64,000 nt of DNA from CALMEC01 sp964393105 (GCA_964393105.1 CAYMSM010000068.1:29807-93806), one strand, 5' to 3'; numbered from the stretch's first letter, positions 1 to 8,753 are shown. Notes: generated from the sequence alone by a model not told the origin. Translations and numbers: made by a program.

Positions 1-937
1 CCGGGTCCAGGATGTCCGGTCGGTTGGTCGCGGCGATCAGGATGATGTTGTCCTTCGTCTCGAACCCGTCCATCTCGACCAGGAGTTGGTTGAGGGTCTG
101 CTCGCGCTCGTCGTGGCCGCCGCCCAGACCCGCGCCGCGGTGGCGGCCGACGGCGTCGATCTCGTCCATGAAGATGATGCACGGCGACGCCGCCTTGGCC
201 TGCTCGAACAGGTCACGCACGCGCGACGCGCCGACGCCCACGAACATCTCGACGAAGTCCGAGCCCGAGATGGAGAAGAACGGTACGCCGGCCTCGCCGG
301 CGACTGCCCGCGCCAGCAGGGTCTTGCCCGTGCCCGGAGGGCCGAACAGGAGCACGCCCTTGGGGATGCGCGCGCCCAGCGCCTGGAACTTCTTGGGGTT
401 CTCGAGGAACTCCTTGATCTCGTGCAGCTCCTCGACGGCCTCCTCGGCCCCGGCCACGTCACGGAACGTGATCTTGGGCGAGTCGGGGGTCATGCGCTTG
501 GCCCGCGCCTTGCCGAAGCTCATCACCTTGGATCCCCCGCCCTGCATCTGGTTCATCAGGAAGATCCAGATCAAGATGATGAACACGAACGGCGCGAGCG
601 AGATGAGCACGGTCCACCACGTGGAGCCGCCCCGCGGCTTGATGTTGACGTCGGCGACCGCCTTCTCCTCGATCCGGGTCGTCAGCTCGTCGCCCTGCTC
701 CGGCAGGAAGCCGGTGACGTGCTCGGCGTTGCCGGAGGTCTCCGTCCATGTCACCCTGTTGCGGTTCTGGTCGATCGAGACCTTGCCGACGCGCCCGGCG
801 TCGAGCGCCGTGATGAACTCGCTGTAGCCCAGCTTCGCCTTGTCGCCGCTGTTGGACATGACGAGCTTGGACGCGACGAACGCGAGCAACACAACGATCA
901 ATATGGGAAACGCCGCGCTCTTCAGGAAGCGGTTCAG
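1..937 (-). CDS. ftsH: ATP-dependent zinc metalloprotease FtsH, N-terminal part (cut by window edge)
   Basis: Membrane-anchored AAA+ protease that degrades misfolded membrane and regulatory proteins. About 312 residues are present: a first membrane helix at about residues 8-26, an extracytoplasmic segment, a second helix at about 108-128, the Walker A motif GPPGTGKT near 199, Walker B with MDEID near 256, and the first part of the second region of homology (AATNRPDILDP) at the window edge. The zinc protease domain lies outside. No ATG, GTG or TTG precedes the first helix in frame. The best start is a CTG at 937, giving M-N-R-F-L-K-S, with AAGGA about nine bases upstream. The next possible start, a TTG, would delete most of helix 1. 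It follows hpt on the same strand, as usual in actinobacteria. Family certain; start inferred. Confidence 0.93.
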   Translation of the reverse strand, partial: MNRFLKSAAFPILIVVLLAFVASKLVMSNSGDKAKLGYSEFITALDAGRVGKVSIDQNRNRVTWTETSGNAEHVTGFLPEQGDELTTRIEEKAVADVNIKPRGGSTWWTVLISLAPFVFIILIWIFLMNQMQGGGSKVMSFGKARAKRMTPDSPKITFRDVAGAEEAVEELHEIKEFLENPKKFQALGARIPKGVLLFGPPGTGKTLLARAVAGEAGVPFFSISGSDFVEMFVGVGASRVRDLFEQAKAASPCIIFMDEIDAVGRHRGAGLGGGHDEREQTLNQLLVEMDGFETKDNIILIAATNRPDILDP

Positions 938-1014
938 GGAGACGGTTCCTTGACGGGGGACTGGCTTGGTCGAGGATAGCAGCGAACCGCCGCGCGGAGG
1001 ATATGGGAGGGTCG

Positions 1015-1545
1015 CTACTCCACGAAGGCCGCGATGTACGGCAGTTGCCGGAAGCTCTCGTCGAAGTCGAGGCCGTACCCGACGACGAACGTGTCCGGCA
1101 TCTCGAACCCGACGTAGCGCATCTGGACAGGCACCCTGCGCCCGGCGGGCTTGACCATCAGGGTGCAGAGCTCGAGCGACGCCGGCTCACGCGACCGCAG
1201 GTTCTTTATCAGGTACGAGAGGGTCAGCCCGGAGTCGACGACGTCTTCGACGACCAGCACATGTTTGCCGGCGATCGTCGCGTCCAGGTCCTTGAGGATG
1301 CGCACGACCCCCGACGAGTGCGTTGACGCCCCGTACGAGGCAACCGCCATGAAGTCCATCGTGCAGGGAACCGTCAGGCGTCGAACGAGGTCCGCGATGA
1401 ACAGAAGCGCGCCCTTGAGTACGCCGACGACGAGCACCTCCCTGCCCGCGTAGTCCGCCGAGATCTCCTCGGCGAGCTCGCCGATCCGCACCTGCAGGCG
1501 CTCCTCGCTGATCAGGATCTCGCCGATCCTAGGGTCCTGTGTCAC
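1015..1545 (-). CDS. hpt: Hypoxanthine phosphoribosyltransferase
   Basis: Purine salvage enzyme that joins hypoxanthine or guanine to PRPP. The 176-residue product has the usual family length and carries the PRPP loop VLVVEDVVDSGLTL and the LVVGVLKGALLF core. The frame stays open 43 codons further upstream, but that stretch lies inside a 202-bp repeat and does not look like hpt. I therefore start at the GTG in the repeat terminus (V-T-Q-D-P-R-I-G). No Shine-Dalgarno sequence precedes it. A TATCAT box ends 10 bases upstream, which would fit a leaderless mRNA driven from the repeat. Order tilS-hpt-ftsH on one strand is normal; here the repeat separates hpt from tilS. Confidence 0.93.
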   Translation of the reverse strand: MTQDPRIGEILISEERLQVRIGELAEEISADYAGREVLVVGVLKGALLFIADLVRRLTVPCTMDFMAVASYGASTHSSGVVRILKDLDATIAGKHVLVVEDVVDSGLTLSYLIKNLRSREPASLELCTLMVKPAGRRVPVQMRYVGFEMPDTFVVGYGLDFDESFRQLPYIAAFVE

Positions 1546-1731
1546 AGGTGCGTTGATGATATGGCGAGTGAAAAACCCGCTGGACGAGGACGCAGCCTTC
1601 GCCCCATACTTGTGAGTATGGGCGGAGGCGAGGACATAGCTCCCGAGGCGATTGCTCCTGCACCCAGGTACCAAATCCAGTGGAGTTTTGCAGCAGCCAG
1701 ATCGCAGCCGTACATGTGAGACAGGACACTC
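1530..1731 (-). mobile_element. 202-bp MITE-like element, copy B
   Basis: The reverse complement aligns without large gaps to the element at 54566-54767, and both are 202 bp long. I estimate about 80% identity by eye. The end near tilS keeps the terminal sequence closely; the end next to hpt has drifted (CCTGTGACACAGGACCC). A central hairpin, CCATACT-4 nt-AGTATGG (1604-1621), is conserved in the stem while the loop differs between copies. The run TTTTTCACTCGCCATATCAT is identical in both. No coding capacity is apparent. It fills nearly the whole gap between the tilS stop and the hpt start, so hpt must be read through it or from a promoter inside it. Confidence 0.85.
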
Positions 1732-1738
1732 AGATCGA

Positions 1739-3031
1739 TCACGCGCCGGTCACCTCCAAGACGGTCGCGCGCGAGTCACGCGGCGCGAGCAGGGTCGGGT
1801 CGGCACGGTACCCGCCGACCCAGACGACCCGATCGCCCGACGCCACCACGGGGACGTGCGCCCTGTGACGCGCCGGGACACCCGCTGCGGCCAGCATCTT
1901 GCCCACCGCCTGCCGCCCCCCTCCCGTAAGCGGCATGCGGTCGCCAGGCCGCGGCGATCGCACGATGAGCGGCCCCTCGACGTCGAGCGCGACCCGCGTC
2001 GCGGTGGGGTCGGCCGCGGACTCGCGCGTCGCCCGAACCATGCGATCGCCGAACCGCACCATGCCCGGCACTGGGAGCGCCACCTCGCCGGGCGCCTCGG
2101 CGACAACGGATTCGGCCACCATGATTTCGCGATCCACCGCGACGCATCCACCGGACACCTGGATGGGACTTCCACCGGATCGGGCCAGGTCAAGGCACCG
2201 GGCGATCCAGGTCGCGTCCGCCACGAGCCCGGCAGCAATGAGTAGGCGACGCACGAGCAGAGACGCGACCGCCGGGTGCTCCGCGCCGAGCGCTGTGATT
2301 CCCAGGCCGTCGCCGACCGCGCAGCGCTGCCACGCCGTATCGACGACGACGTCCAGCACCTCGGCCTCGTCGCGAAGCTGTTCGGCAAACCGGGCGACCG
2401 CCAGGCCGGCGCCGGGATGCACGGCGTCGAGCGCCGGCAGCAGACCGTGACGCACGCGTACACGTGCAAAGCGTTCGTCGGCGTTGCTGGGGTCCTCGAC
2501 GACCGCCAGTCCACGTGTCTGACACCACGCCCTGGTCTCGTCGCCGGTGGCGCACAGGAGCGGCCGCACGAGATCACCCGCGATAGGCGCCATTCCGAGC
2601 GCCCCGGAGCGACCGGTGCCGCGCGCGATGCGAAAGAGCACCGTCTCGGCCTGGTCGCTTGCGGTGTGCCCGGTCGCGATCCGATCGAAGCCCCGTTCGC
2701 CCGCCACGCGCCGGGCAGCCGCAAGGCGGCCGTCGCGCGCCCGCTCCTGGAGGGCCGCTCCCGGCGCGAGCGCCAGCCGCGCCACCCAGACCGGCAGCCC
2801 GAGCCGCGTCGCGGCCTCGGCGACCGCGTCGGCCTCCTGCCCCGATTCATGCCGGACGCCGTGGTCCACCGTCAGAACGCCCAGCGTCCCGGGTCGCAGC
2901 TCGGCCAGCAGATGCATCAGGCAGACCGAATCGGCCCCGCCGGACACGAGCGCGAGCGTCCGCGCTTCGCCCGTCATCATCCGGTGACGGTCGACATATG
3001 CCGCGACCCGGCGTGAAAGCTCGTCACTCAT
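1739..3031 (-). CDS. tilS: tRNA(Ile)-lysidine synthase
   Basis: Converts the CAU anticodon wobble cytidine of tRNA-Ile2 to lysidine, so that it reads AUA codons and is charged with isoleucine. The product is about 430 residues. The N-terminal PP-loop SGGADS sits at residues 30-35 when counted from the chosen ATG (M-S-D-E-L). TVDHGVR and the ATGHTASDQAET motif follow, and a C-terminal TilS domain (residues about 350-430) contains RSPRPGDR and VGKMLAAAGVP. An earlier ATG at 3055 is possible but would overlap the divergent phosphorylase gene. The stop lies eight bases from the end of the repeat element that precedes hpt. Confidence 0.95.
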   Translation of the reverse strand: MSDELSRRVAAYVDRHRMMTGEARTLALVSGGADSVCLMHLLAELRPGTLGVLTVDHGVRHESGQEADAVAEAATRLGLPVWVARLALAPGAALQERARDGRLAAARRVAGERGFDRIATGHTASDQAETVLFRIARGTGRSGALGMAPIAGDLVRPLLCATGDETRAWCQTRGLAVVEDPSNADERFARVRVRHGLLPALDAVHPGAGLAVARFAEQLRDEAEVLDVVVDTAWQRCAVGDGLGITALGAEHPAVASLLVRRLLIAAGLVADATWIARCLDLARSGGSPIQVSGGCVAVDREIMVAESVVAEAPGEVALPVPGMVRFGDRMVRATRESAADPTATRVALDVEGPLIVRSPRPGDRMPLTGGGRQAVGKMLAAAGVPARHRAHVPVVASGDRVVWVGGYRADPTLLAPRDSRATVLEVTGA

Positions 3032-3053
3032 CGCCGATAGTCTGCCTGGCGGC

Positions 3054-3770
3054 ATGGCCCTCCACCTGCAGACATCCCCCGGCGACCAGGCCGAACGCGC
3101 CCTTTGCCCCGGCGACCCCGATCGCGCCCGACTCGTCGCTCAGGAGCTCATGGACGGTGCCCGTCAGGTCACCCACGCGCGCGGCCTGTTGGGGTTCACG
3201 GGGACATACCACGGGGTGTCCGTCACCGTGCAGACCACCGGAATGGGCGGTGGCAGCACCGGCATCGTCGTCCACGAGCTGATCGAGCTGGGAGCGCGAC
3301 TTCTGGTGCGGGCCGGGACGACCGGCGGGCTGCAGGAGGATCTGGCCCCCGGGTCGCTGATCGTTGCGGACACCGCGCTGGCCGACGACGGCGCAGGCCT
3401 TGCGATGACCGGTGGCGTGGCACCGCCGCCGGATCCCGTGTTGACCGAGGCGCTCGCGACGGCCGCGGCCGTCAGCGGACGCCAGGTCTCACGCGGCGTG
3501 ATCGTCAGCTCAGATGTCTTCTACGACCTCGAAGAGGGCCGCAACGAGGGCTGGCGGGCCCGCGGGATCCTGGGCGTCGAGATGGAGGCCGCGGTGCTGT
3601 TCGCCCTCGCCGCCCGCCACGGCGCGCGGGCCGGGTGCGTGCTAACCGTGTCCAACCAGCTCGTCGGCGCCAACCCCGGCTGGCTCGAGTCACACGAGCG
3701 CGAGCGGGCCGGGATCGATGTGTGCCGCGTCGCCCTCGATGCGCTCGTCGCGACCGAGGTGTACTCGTAA
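3054..3770 (+). CDS. Nucleoside phosphorylase (PNP/uridine phosphorylase family)
   Basis: A 238-residue hexameric-type (DeoD/Udp) phosphorylase that splits a nucleoside with phosphate into base and ribose-1-phosphate. Visible motifs are the phosphate-binding CPGDPDRA near residue 18, TTGMGGGSTGIVVHEL, the RAGTTGGLQ loop, and the ribose/base-binding segment VEMEAAVLF. The C-terminal half resembles uridine phosphorylase as much as DeoD, so purine versus uridine specificity cannot be decided here. It is divergent from tilS with only about 22 bases between the starts and no clear Shine-Dalgarno sequence. Its place near hpt fits nucleoside salvage. Confidence 0.88.
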   Translation: MALHLQTSPGDQAERALCPGDPDRARLVAQELMDGARQVTHARGLLGFTGTYHGVSVTVQTTGMGGGSTGIVVHELIELGARLLVRAGTTGGLQEDLAPGSLIVADTALADDGAGLAMTGGVAPPPDPVLTEALATAAAVSGRQVSRGVIVSSDVFYDLEEGRNEGWRARGILGVEMEAAVLFALAARHGARAGCVLTVSNQLVGANPGWLESHERERAGIDVCRVALDALVATEVYS

Positions 3771-3957
3771 GCGGTGGCGAGCCAGAGCCTTGCGGTGCGA
3801 GGTGCCCGATCACCGCGACGCGGCCCTCGGGCGTTTCGGTCGAGGCCTTGAGCGTGTCGAGGACCCCGAGGAACCAGAGCGCCTCACCCTCGTTCTGGCG
3901 CAGGGTGATCGGGCTGAGGGGAATGCCTGGAGTGGTCGCCCAACGCAGACTGCGCCG

Positions 3958-4377
3958 TCAGGGCATCGAGGCCGTCGACCCGCTGCGGCCCAGACCGGAC
4001 CACGCCCACACAACCAGGCCGGCCGTGCCGATACCCACGGTGACCAGCGCAAGGCCCGTGTCGCGCCCGAAGATGTCGGCGGAGCCGTCGCGCAGGATGA
4101 ACTCGAGCAGCCCCCACACCACTCCGGTGACACCGACCCAAAGGGCGTAGGTGCGCGCCGACTCGGGGCGCAGCGCCATCGCGATCCCGACCAGGCCGGC
4201 CCCCAGAAAGATGACATTGGTCAGAGGGCTCGCGGTGAACGTGAACAGGGGAACGCCCTCGTTCGACGTGAACCCCGTCAGGCCCGTGCGGATCAAACCG
4301 ATCGCGCCGAGCACGACCAACAGTCCGCTCGCCGTTCGGGCGAAGCCGCTCACCGCACGTGCGGCGAGCGGGCTCAC
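3958..4377 (-). CDS. DUF4383-type four-helix membrane protein
   Basis: About 139 residues with four predicted membrane helices: SGLLVVLGAIGLIRTG, LTNVIFLGAGLVGIAMA, ALWVGVTGVVWGLLEFIL and LALVTVGIGTAGLVVWAW. The helix pattern and the conserved loop between helices 1 and 2 (F-x-x-S-P-L-x-N) match my recollection of the DUF4383 family of actinobacteria, whose function is unknown. The GTG at 4377 is preferred because it overlaps the stop of the upstream PAP2-like gene by four bases (GTGA). The two genes are probably translated together. Confidence 0.75.
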   Translation of the reverse strand: MSPLAARAVSGFARTASGLLVVLGAIGLIRTGLTGFTSNEGVPLFTFTASPLTNVIFLGAGLVGIAMALRPESARTYALWVGVTGVVWGLLEFILRDGSADIFGRDTGLALVTVGIGTAGLVVWAWSGLGRSGSTASMP

Positions 4378-4877
4378 GGTGTACTGGCGGCCCGTTCGAC
4401 CACCCAGTCGGCGGCCCATCCCATCGCCGCGCCGACCGCGATGTCAGCCGGGTCGTGGTGACCGGCGACGACGCGGCCCACGAGGCCGGCGGCGGCGACC
4501 GTGCACAGCCACGGGCGCAGGCGGGGATGGCGCCGGCTCGCTCCACGCGCGATGGCGACCGCTGCGGCCGCATGACGGCTCGGCAGGCCCCCCTCGGTCC
4601 TGGCGCCTGGACGCGGACGGGCGATCCGGTCCCGGGCCAGGCGTGCCGCAGACGCGGCGAGCACACCGGCCGCAAGGGTCTCCATCCCGCCGGGCCGCAA
4701 CGCAGGCCGCACCAGCATCGCCGCGACGAGTCCCCGGAACGCCGGCGCCATCGCATCGCCGGCGACGCGCCCGGCCCGGGTTCCGCCCGGGACGGCCGCG
4801 ACGAGCGCGCGGATCGCGCGACCGAGGCTTCGATCGAATGAATGGGCTCGACGCATTCCGGCGTGATTATCGCCCAC
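4374..4877 (-). CDS. PAP2-family lipid phosphatase-like membrane protein
   Basis: A 167-residue protein with the PAP2-type phosphatase signature in the second half: GLPSRHAAAAVAIA (motif 2, S-R-H) and GRVVAGHHDPADIAVGAAMG (motif 3, R-x5-H-x3-D). Motif 1 (K-x6-R-P) is visible only loosely as ARLARDRIARPRPG. Such proteins dephosphorylate phosphatidate, undecaprenyl diphosphate or phosphatidylglycerophosphate at the membrane. The start may be GTG 4877 or ATG 4856. It overlaps the downstream DUF4383 gene by four bases and follows the diguanylate cyclase on the same strand. The lipid substrate cannot be told from sequence. Confidence 0.75.
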   Translation of the reverse strand: MGDNHAGMRRAHSFDRSLGRAIRALVAAVPGGTRAGRVAGDAMAPAFRGLVAAMLVRPALRPGGMETLAAGVLAASAARLARDRIARPRPGARTEGGLPSRHAAAAVAIARGASRRHPRLRPWLCTVAAAGLVGRVVAGHHDPADIAVGAAMGWAADWVVERAASTP

Positions 4878-4903
4878 CGGGGACCATCACGGAAGCGGAT
4901 TCC

Positions 4904-5776
4904 TTACGCACCGGCTGCGCGCGCGGCCTGGGCCTCTCCCGAGACGCTGACGCGATTGCGGCCGCGGCGCTTGGACAGGTACAGGCCGCGATCGGCCGCT
5001 TCGACGAGGCTGTCCGGCGTGTCACCGGCGCGGTAGGTGGCGACCCCGGCTGAGATCGTCCGCCCGTCGTGTTGCCCACCTCCGACCGGGACGATGATGC
5101 GCGCGATCGCCAGACGAATGCGTTCGGCGGCCTCGACCGCAGCTCCAGCATCGCCAGGCACCAAGAGCGCGAACTCCTCACCGCCGAACCGCGCTGCGAT
5201 GTCGGCGGATCGCCGGGACTCCTCGATCGCGCGGCCGACCTGGGCGAGCAGGCGGTTGCCCGCCTCATGACCATGCGAATCGTTGAACGACTTGAACTGG
5301 TCCAGGTCGAACAGCACGAGCGAGAGCGCCCCGCCGTACCGGCTCGAGCGCTCGGTCTCGCGCCGCAGCGCATCCGAGAAGAACGCGAAGTTGTAGAGAC
5401 CGGTCAGCCGATCGCGAAGCGACGCACCGACGGCCCGCGTCAGGTCGCGCTGCACCATGTCATGGCGGCTTCCCACTGCGGCGGCGGCACAGACGAACGC
5501 GACCCAGCCGACGGCGAGCGCGAGCCCTCCCGCGGCGGGGCGTCCTGCGACGACCGCAAAGACGGACGCCGCGGCCAACGCGCTGATGCAGAGCCCCAGC
5601 TGCCCCGTCAACGGCGCCGCGATGACGATCGGCAGCGCGAATACGGGCCACGCGGCGGCCGACACGAAGAGCGTCGCCAGCGACGCAAGTCCCAAGAGCA
5701 CGGCGAGCAGCGCCAGACGCCGAACAGGCCGGCGGCGCGCGGTCAGGTTGGTCGGACGGACGCTCACACCTTGCAT
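4904..5776 (-). CDS. Membrane-bound diguanylate cyclase (GGDEF)
   Basis: Makes cyclic di-GMP from two GTP. The 290-residue protein has an N-terminal region with about three to four hydrophobic helices (residues 20-105), a short linker, and a GGDEF domain from about 118. The catalytic motif is GGEEF (198-202), an active variant. The product-inhibition I-site R-S-A-D (189-192) is intact nine residues upstream of the motif. DRLTGLYN and FDLDQFKSFND are also typical. The frame is open much further upstream, but that part runs antisense over the dehydrogenase gene. The ATG at 5776 fits the family and the domain layout. Confidence 0.9.
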   Translation of the reverse strand: MQGVSVRPTNLTARRRPVRRLALLAVLLGLASLATLFVSAAAWPVFALPIVIAAPLTGQLGLCISALAAASVFAVVAGRPAAGGLALAVGWVAFVCAAAAVGSRHDMVQRDLTRAVGASLRDRLTGLYNFAFFSDALRRETERSSRYGGALSLVLFDLDQFKSFNDSHGHEAGNRLLAQVGRAIEESRRSADIAARFGGEEFALLVPGDAGAAVEAAERIRLAIARIIVPVGGGQHDGRTISAGVATYRAGDTPDSLVEAADRGLYLSKRRGRNRVSVSGEAQAARAAGA

Positions 5777-5872
5777 GTCGGCTGGCGACGCTAGCGGCCG
5801 GGTCGGCCGACATTCCCTAGACTTCCGCCCCTTGCGGGCGTTTCCTGCTGCCCGCCGACGCAGGGGAGCTCG

Positions 5873-7036
5873 ATGGGCATCGAACGGATTGGCGTGGTGG
5901 GCGCCGGAGTGATGGGGAGCGAGATCGCGCAGGTCGCGGCCGCGGCCGGCTGCTCCGTCGTCCTTGTCGACATCGACGATGCGGCGGTCGCCCGTGGCCT
6001 CGCCCATATCCGCACGATCGGTGAGCGACGGGTCGCCAAGGGGCGGCTGACCCAGGAGGTGGCAGACGCGATCGTCGACAGGGTGGCGGGATCCGTGACC
6101 CTCGAGGCGATCGGTGACTGCGACCTGGTCATCGAGGCGGGCCCGGAGGTGCTCGAGCTCAAGCGCACCCTGTGGCAGGCCATCGATGCCGCGGCCAAGC
6201 CAGCTGCGCTTCTGGCGTCGAACACGTCGGGCCTGTCGATCACGACCCTCGCGCGCACGACGGGGAGTCCCGAGCGCGTGATGGGGCTCCATTTCTTCAA
6301 CCCCGCGAGCGTCATGCGCCTGGTCGAGGTCATTCGCGGCGCCGATACCGCGGAGGCGACGATCAACGCCGGAGCGGCTGTCGCCGAGCGCCTGGGCAAG
6401 GTGCCCGTGCGAGTCCTGGAGTGCCCGGGCTTTCTGGTCAACCGGATCCTCGTGCGGGCGCTGGCCGAGGCGTACCGGTGCGCGGACGAGCTTGGGGCCG
6501 ACCGCGCCTCGGCCGATCAGGCGGTCGTCGACGGCGGTCCAGCACCAATGGGCCCGTTCGCCCTGGGCGACCTGATCGGCCTTGACACGACGCTGCACGT
6601 CCAGCGCGACCTGGAGGCGTCCTACGGCGAACGGTTCGCCGCGGGGACGTCGCTTGCCGCCGAGGTCGATGGCGGACGTCTGGGTCAGAAGTCGGGAGCG
6701 GGCTTCGTGACCGGCCGCGAGCCGGGCGCGGGCGACCGACACGGACCCACCGTCGCCGAGCGCTACCACCTGGGGGCGTTTGACGAGGCCTGCCGGTGCC
6801 TGGAGGAGGGCATCGGCGCGTTACCCGACATCGACCTCGCCATGAAGCTCGGCGCAGGTTGGAGCGACGGCCCGTTCACCTGGGCCGATCGCCGCGGGCT
6901 GCCCGGCCTGGCCACCGACCTCGCGAGCCTGACCGATTCCGCCGGCGACCGGTTCAGGCCGCGCACACCGCTGCTCGACCTCGTCGCTCACGACGACACG
7001 TTCACCCAGACGACCACGCAGGATCCAGGTACATGA
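5873..7036 (+). CDS. 3-hydroxyacyl-CoA (3-hydroxybutyryl-CoA) dehydrogenase
   Basis: NAD-dependent oxidation of L-3-hydroxyacyl-CoA to 3-ketoacyl-CoA in fatty-acid or butyrate metabolism. The 387 residues contain the Rossmann motif GVVGAGVMGSEIA (7-19), the acidic residue ending strand 2 (VDID), SNTSGLSI (116-123) and the catalytic HFFNP (His140). The C-terminal part holds two helical dimerisation domains (GxFxLxDxxGLD, then DLAMKLGAGWSDGPF), so it is longer than the 280-residue short form. Its stop overlaps the argF start (ATGA). That suggests co-translation with an enzyme of an unrelated pathway. Confidence 0.9.
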   Translation: MGIERIGVVGAGVMGSEIAQVAAAAGCSVVLVDIDDAAVARGLAHIRTIGERRVAKGRLTQEVADAIVDRVAGSVTLEAIGDCDLVIEAGPEVLELKRTLWQAIDAAAKPAALLASNTSGLSITTLARTTGSPERVMGLHFFNPASVMRLVEVIRGADTAEATINAGAAVAERLGKVPVRVLECPGFLVNRILVRALAEAYRCADELGADRASADQAVVDGGPAPMGPFALGDLIGLDTTLHVQRDLEASYGERFAAGTSLAAEVDGGRLGQKSGAGFVTGREPGAGDRHGPTVAERYHLGAFDEACRCLEEGIGALPDIDLAMKLGAGWSDGPFTWADRRGLPGLATDLASLTDSAGDRFRPRTPLLDLVAHDDTFTQTTTQDPGT

Positions 7037-7986
7037 CGGAGCGCCCGACTCCACTGCCTGACCTCGCCGGACGTTCGGTCATGACACTCCGCCACCATTC
7101 GACCGAATCGGTCGAGGCGGTGCTGGGACTCGCCACCCAGCTCAAGCAGACGCCATGGCCGGAGTGGCCCAAGTGGCTGCACGGACGCGTCGTCGGCCTG
7201 ATCTTCGAGCGGCCCTCCACACGGACGCGGGTGGCGTTCGAAACCGCCACCGTGCGCCTGGGCGGCCACGCCATCTACCTGTCGTCCGCGGATATGCAGC
7301 TTGGCCGGGGTGAGGCGATCCAGGACACCGCGCTGATCTTGTCCGGCATCGTCGACGCCCTCGTGCTGCGGACCGGCCCGCACCAAAAGCTCGAGGATCT
7401 GGCCGAGTACGCCTCGATCCCCGTCGTCAACGCGCTGACCTACGAGCACCATCCGTGCCAGGGCCTCGCGGACATCCTGACCCTGCGCGAGCACTTCGGC
7501 GACCTGGCCGGCGTACCGGTGGCCTACCTGGGCGACGGCAACAACTGCTGCATCTCGCTCGTGACCGTCGGCGCCAAGCTCGGATTGGACATCACGTGCG
7601 CCTGCCCGGAGGGCTACGACCCGGACGCCGAGTGGATCGCGTGGGCCGATGAGGTGGCCCGCGAGCGCGGCGGCGGCGTCCGTGTCGTGCGTGAACCGGC
7701 ACAGGCGGTCGACGGAGCGCGCGCGCTCTACACCGACACCTGGGTGTCGATGGGAGACGAGGAGCGCGAGGCCGAGCGGATCAGGACGTTCACGCCCTAC
7801 AAGCTCGACCAGGGACTGATGGACCGGGCGGCGCCGGACGCGATCGCCCTGCACCCGCTGCCTGCCCACCACGACCTCGAGATCAGCTACGACGTGCTCC
7901 ACGGCCCGCGTTCGGCGGCGTGGCAGCAGGGCCACAACCGGCTCTACACCCAGGCGGCACTTCTGGCGCACCTCCTGGCGCACTAG
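7033..7986 (+). CDS. argF: Ornithine carbamoyltransferase with altered HCLP motif
   Basis: Transfers the carbamoyl group of carbamoyl phosphate to ornithine, giving citrulline (arginine synthesis). The 317 residues include the carbamoyl-phosphate motif STRTR (62-66), HPCQ (140-143) and the ornithine-loop D-T-W-V-S-M-G (235-241). The HCLP motif that normally follows reads HPLP (274-277): the ornithine-contacting cysteine is replaced by proline, the state seen in aspartate carbamoyltransferases. The SMG loop argues for ornithine-type rather than aspartate-type chemistry, but an acylated ornithine or other amine cannot be excluded. The ATG at 7033 overlaps the dehydrogenase stop by four bases. 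Confidence 0.85.
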   Translation: MTERPTPLPDLAGRSVMTLRHHSTESVEAVLGLATQLKQTPWPEWPKWLHGRVVGLIFERPSTRTRVAFETATVRLGGHAIYLSSADMQLGRGEAIQDTALILSGIVDALVLRTGPHQKLEDLAEYASIPVVNALTYEHHPCQGLADILTLREHFGDLAGVPVAYLGDGNNCCISLVTVGAKLGLDITCACPEGYDPDAEWIAWADEVARERGGGVRVVREPAQAVDGARALYTDTWVSMGDEEREAERIRTFTPYKLDQGLMDRAAPDAIALHPLPAHHDLEISYDVLHGPRSAAWQQGHNRLYTQAALLAHLLAH

Positions 7987-8012
7987 CGGTCTCGGACTAC
8001 CATCCGGCGGCA

Positions 8013-8753
8013 ATGCTCCCGCTCAAGGACGACAACCCGACGCGGCGCTTCCCGGTGCTCACCGTGCTCCTGATCGCGTTGAACGTCCTCGTCTTCGTCT
8101 ACCAGTCGAGTAAGCCGAACCCGCAGACCTTCTCGACGATCACGGAGCTGGAGGCGTCACAGACCGGAATCGTCTGCGAGTTCGCCGTCGTGCCGGACCG
8201 AGTCCTCGGCGGGCAGACCCCGCCGAACGATGCCTGTGTCGAACTCAACCGAAAGCACCCGCGCCTTGCGGGGCTCGTCACCCACCAGTTCATCCATGCG
8301 AGCTGGCTCCACCTGCTCGGCAACATGTTGTTCCTGTGGGTGTTCGGCAACAACATCGAGGACCGCCTCGGGCGGATCCGGTTTCTCCCGTTCTACCTGC
8401 TGTGCGGGATCCTCGCGGCACTCGGCCAGGCGATGACCGACCCATCCTCCATCGTTCCCCTGATCGGCGCCTCGGGCGCGATCAGCGGGGTGCTTGGGGC
8501 CTACTTCCTGTTGTTTCCGCGCGCACGGGTGCTGTCGCTCGTGGGGATCTTCCCACTGATACTGCCCGCCTGGATCGTCCTGGGTGTCTACATCGCATTC
8601 CAGTTCGTCTACGTGAGCGGCCAGGCGCTTGAGGGCGAGGGTGGTGTGGCCTACTGGGCGCACATCGTCGGCTTCGTGGCCGGGCTTGCGCTGGTGATCC
8701 CCTTCCTCACCGGGCGCAGGCCCGACCCCTCCGAGCGCGGCTTCGCACGTTGA
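8013..8753 (+). CDS. Rhomboid-family intramembrane serine protease
   Basis: A polytopic protease that cleaves within membrane segments. The 246 residues have six to seven hydrophobic helices. The serine is in GASGA (Ser154) and the histidine of the dyad in AHIVGF (His217). The HxSWxHLLGNMLFLWVFG motif lies at 95-111. A long loop with two cysteines (C55, C75) lies between helices 1 and 2. The start is the ATG at 8013 (M-L-P-L-K-D-D-N-P), the usual N-terminus of this actinobacterial type. Its stop overlaps the next small gene. Confidence 0.92.
   Translation: MLPLKDDNPTRRFPVLTVLLIALNVLVFVYQSSKPNPQTFSTITELEASQTGIVCEFAVVPDRVLGGQTPPNDACVELNRKHPRLAGLVTHQFIHASWLHLLGNMLFLWVFGNNIEDRLGRIRFLPFYLLCGILAALGQAMTDPSSIVPLIGASGAISGVLGAYFLLFPRARVLSLVGIFPLILPAWIVLGVYIAFQFVYVSGQALEGEGGVAYWAHIVGFVAGLALVIPFLTGRRPDPSERGFAR

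Noticed and set aside
1546..1674. N-terminal extension of hpt through the repeat element
   Set aside because: The 43 extra residues come from repeat DNA, do not resemble phosphoribosyltransferases, and the same frame occurs in the copy at 54.6 kb before an unrelated gene.
5777..6769. Extended N-terminal half of the diguanylate cyclase frame
   Set aside because: It is antisense to the hydroxyacyl-CoA dehydrogenase, and its D/R/H-rich composition is a shadow signature. The helix-GGDEF protein is complete from 5776.
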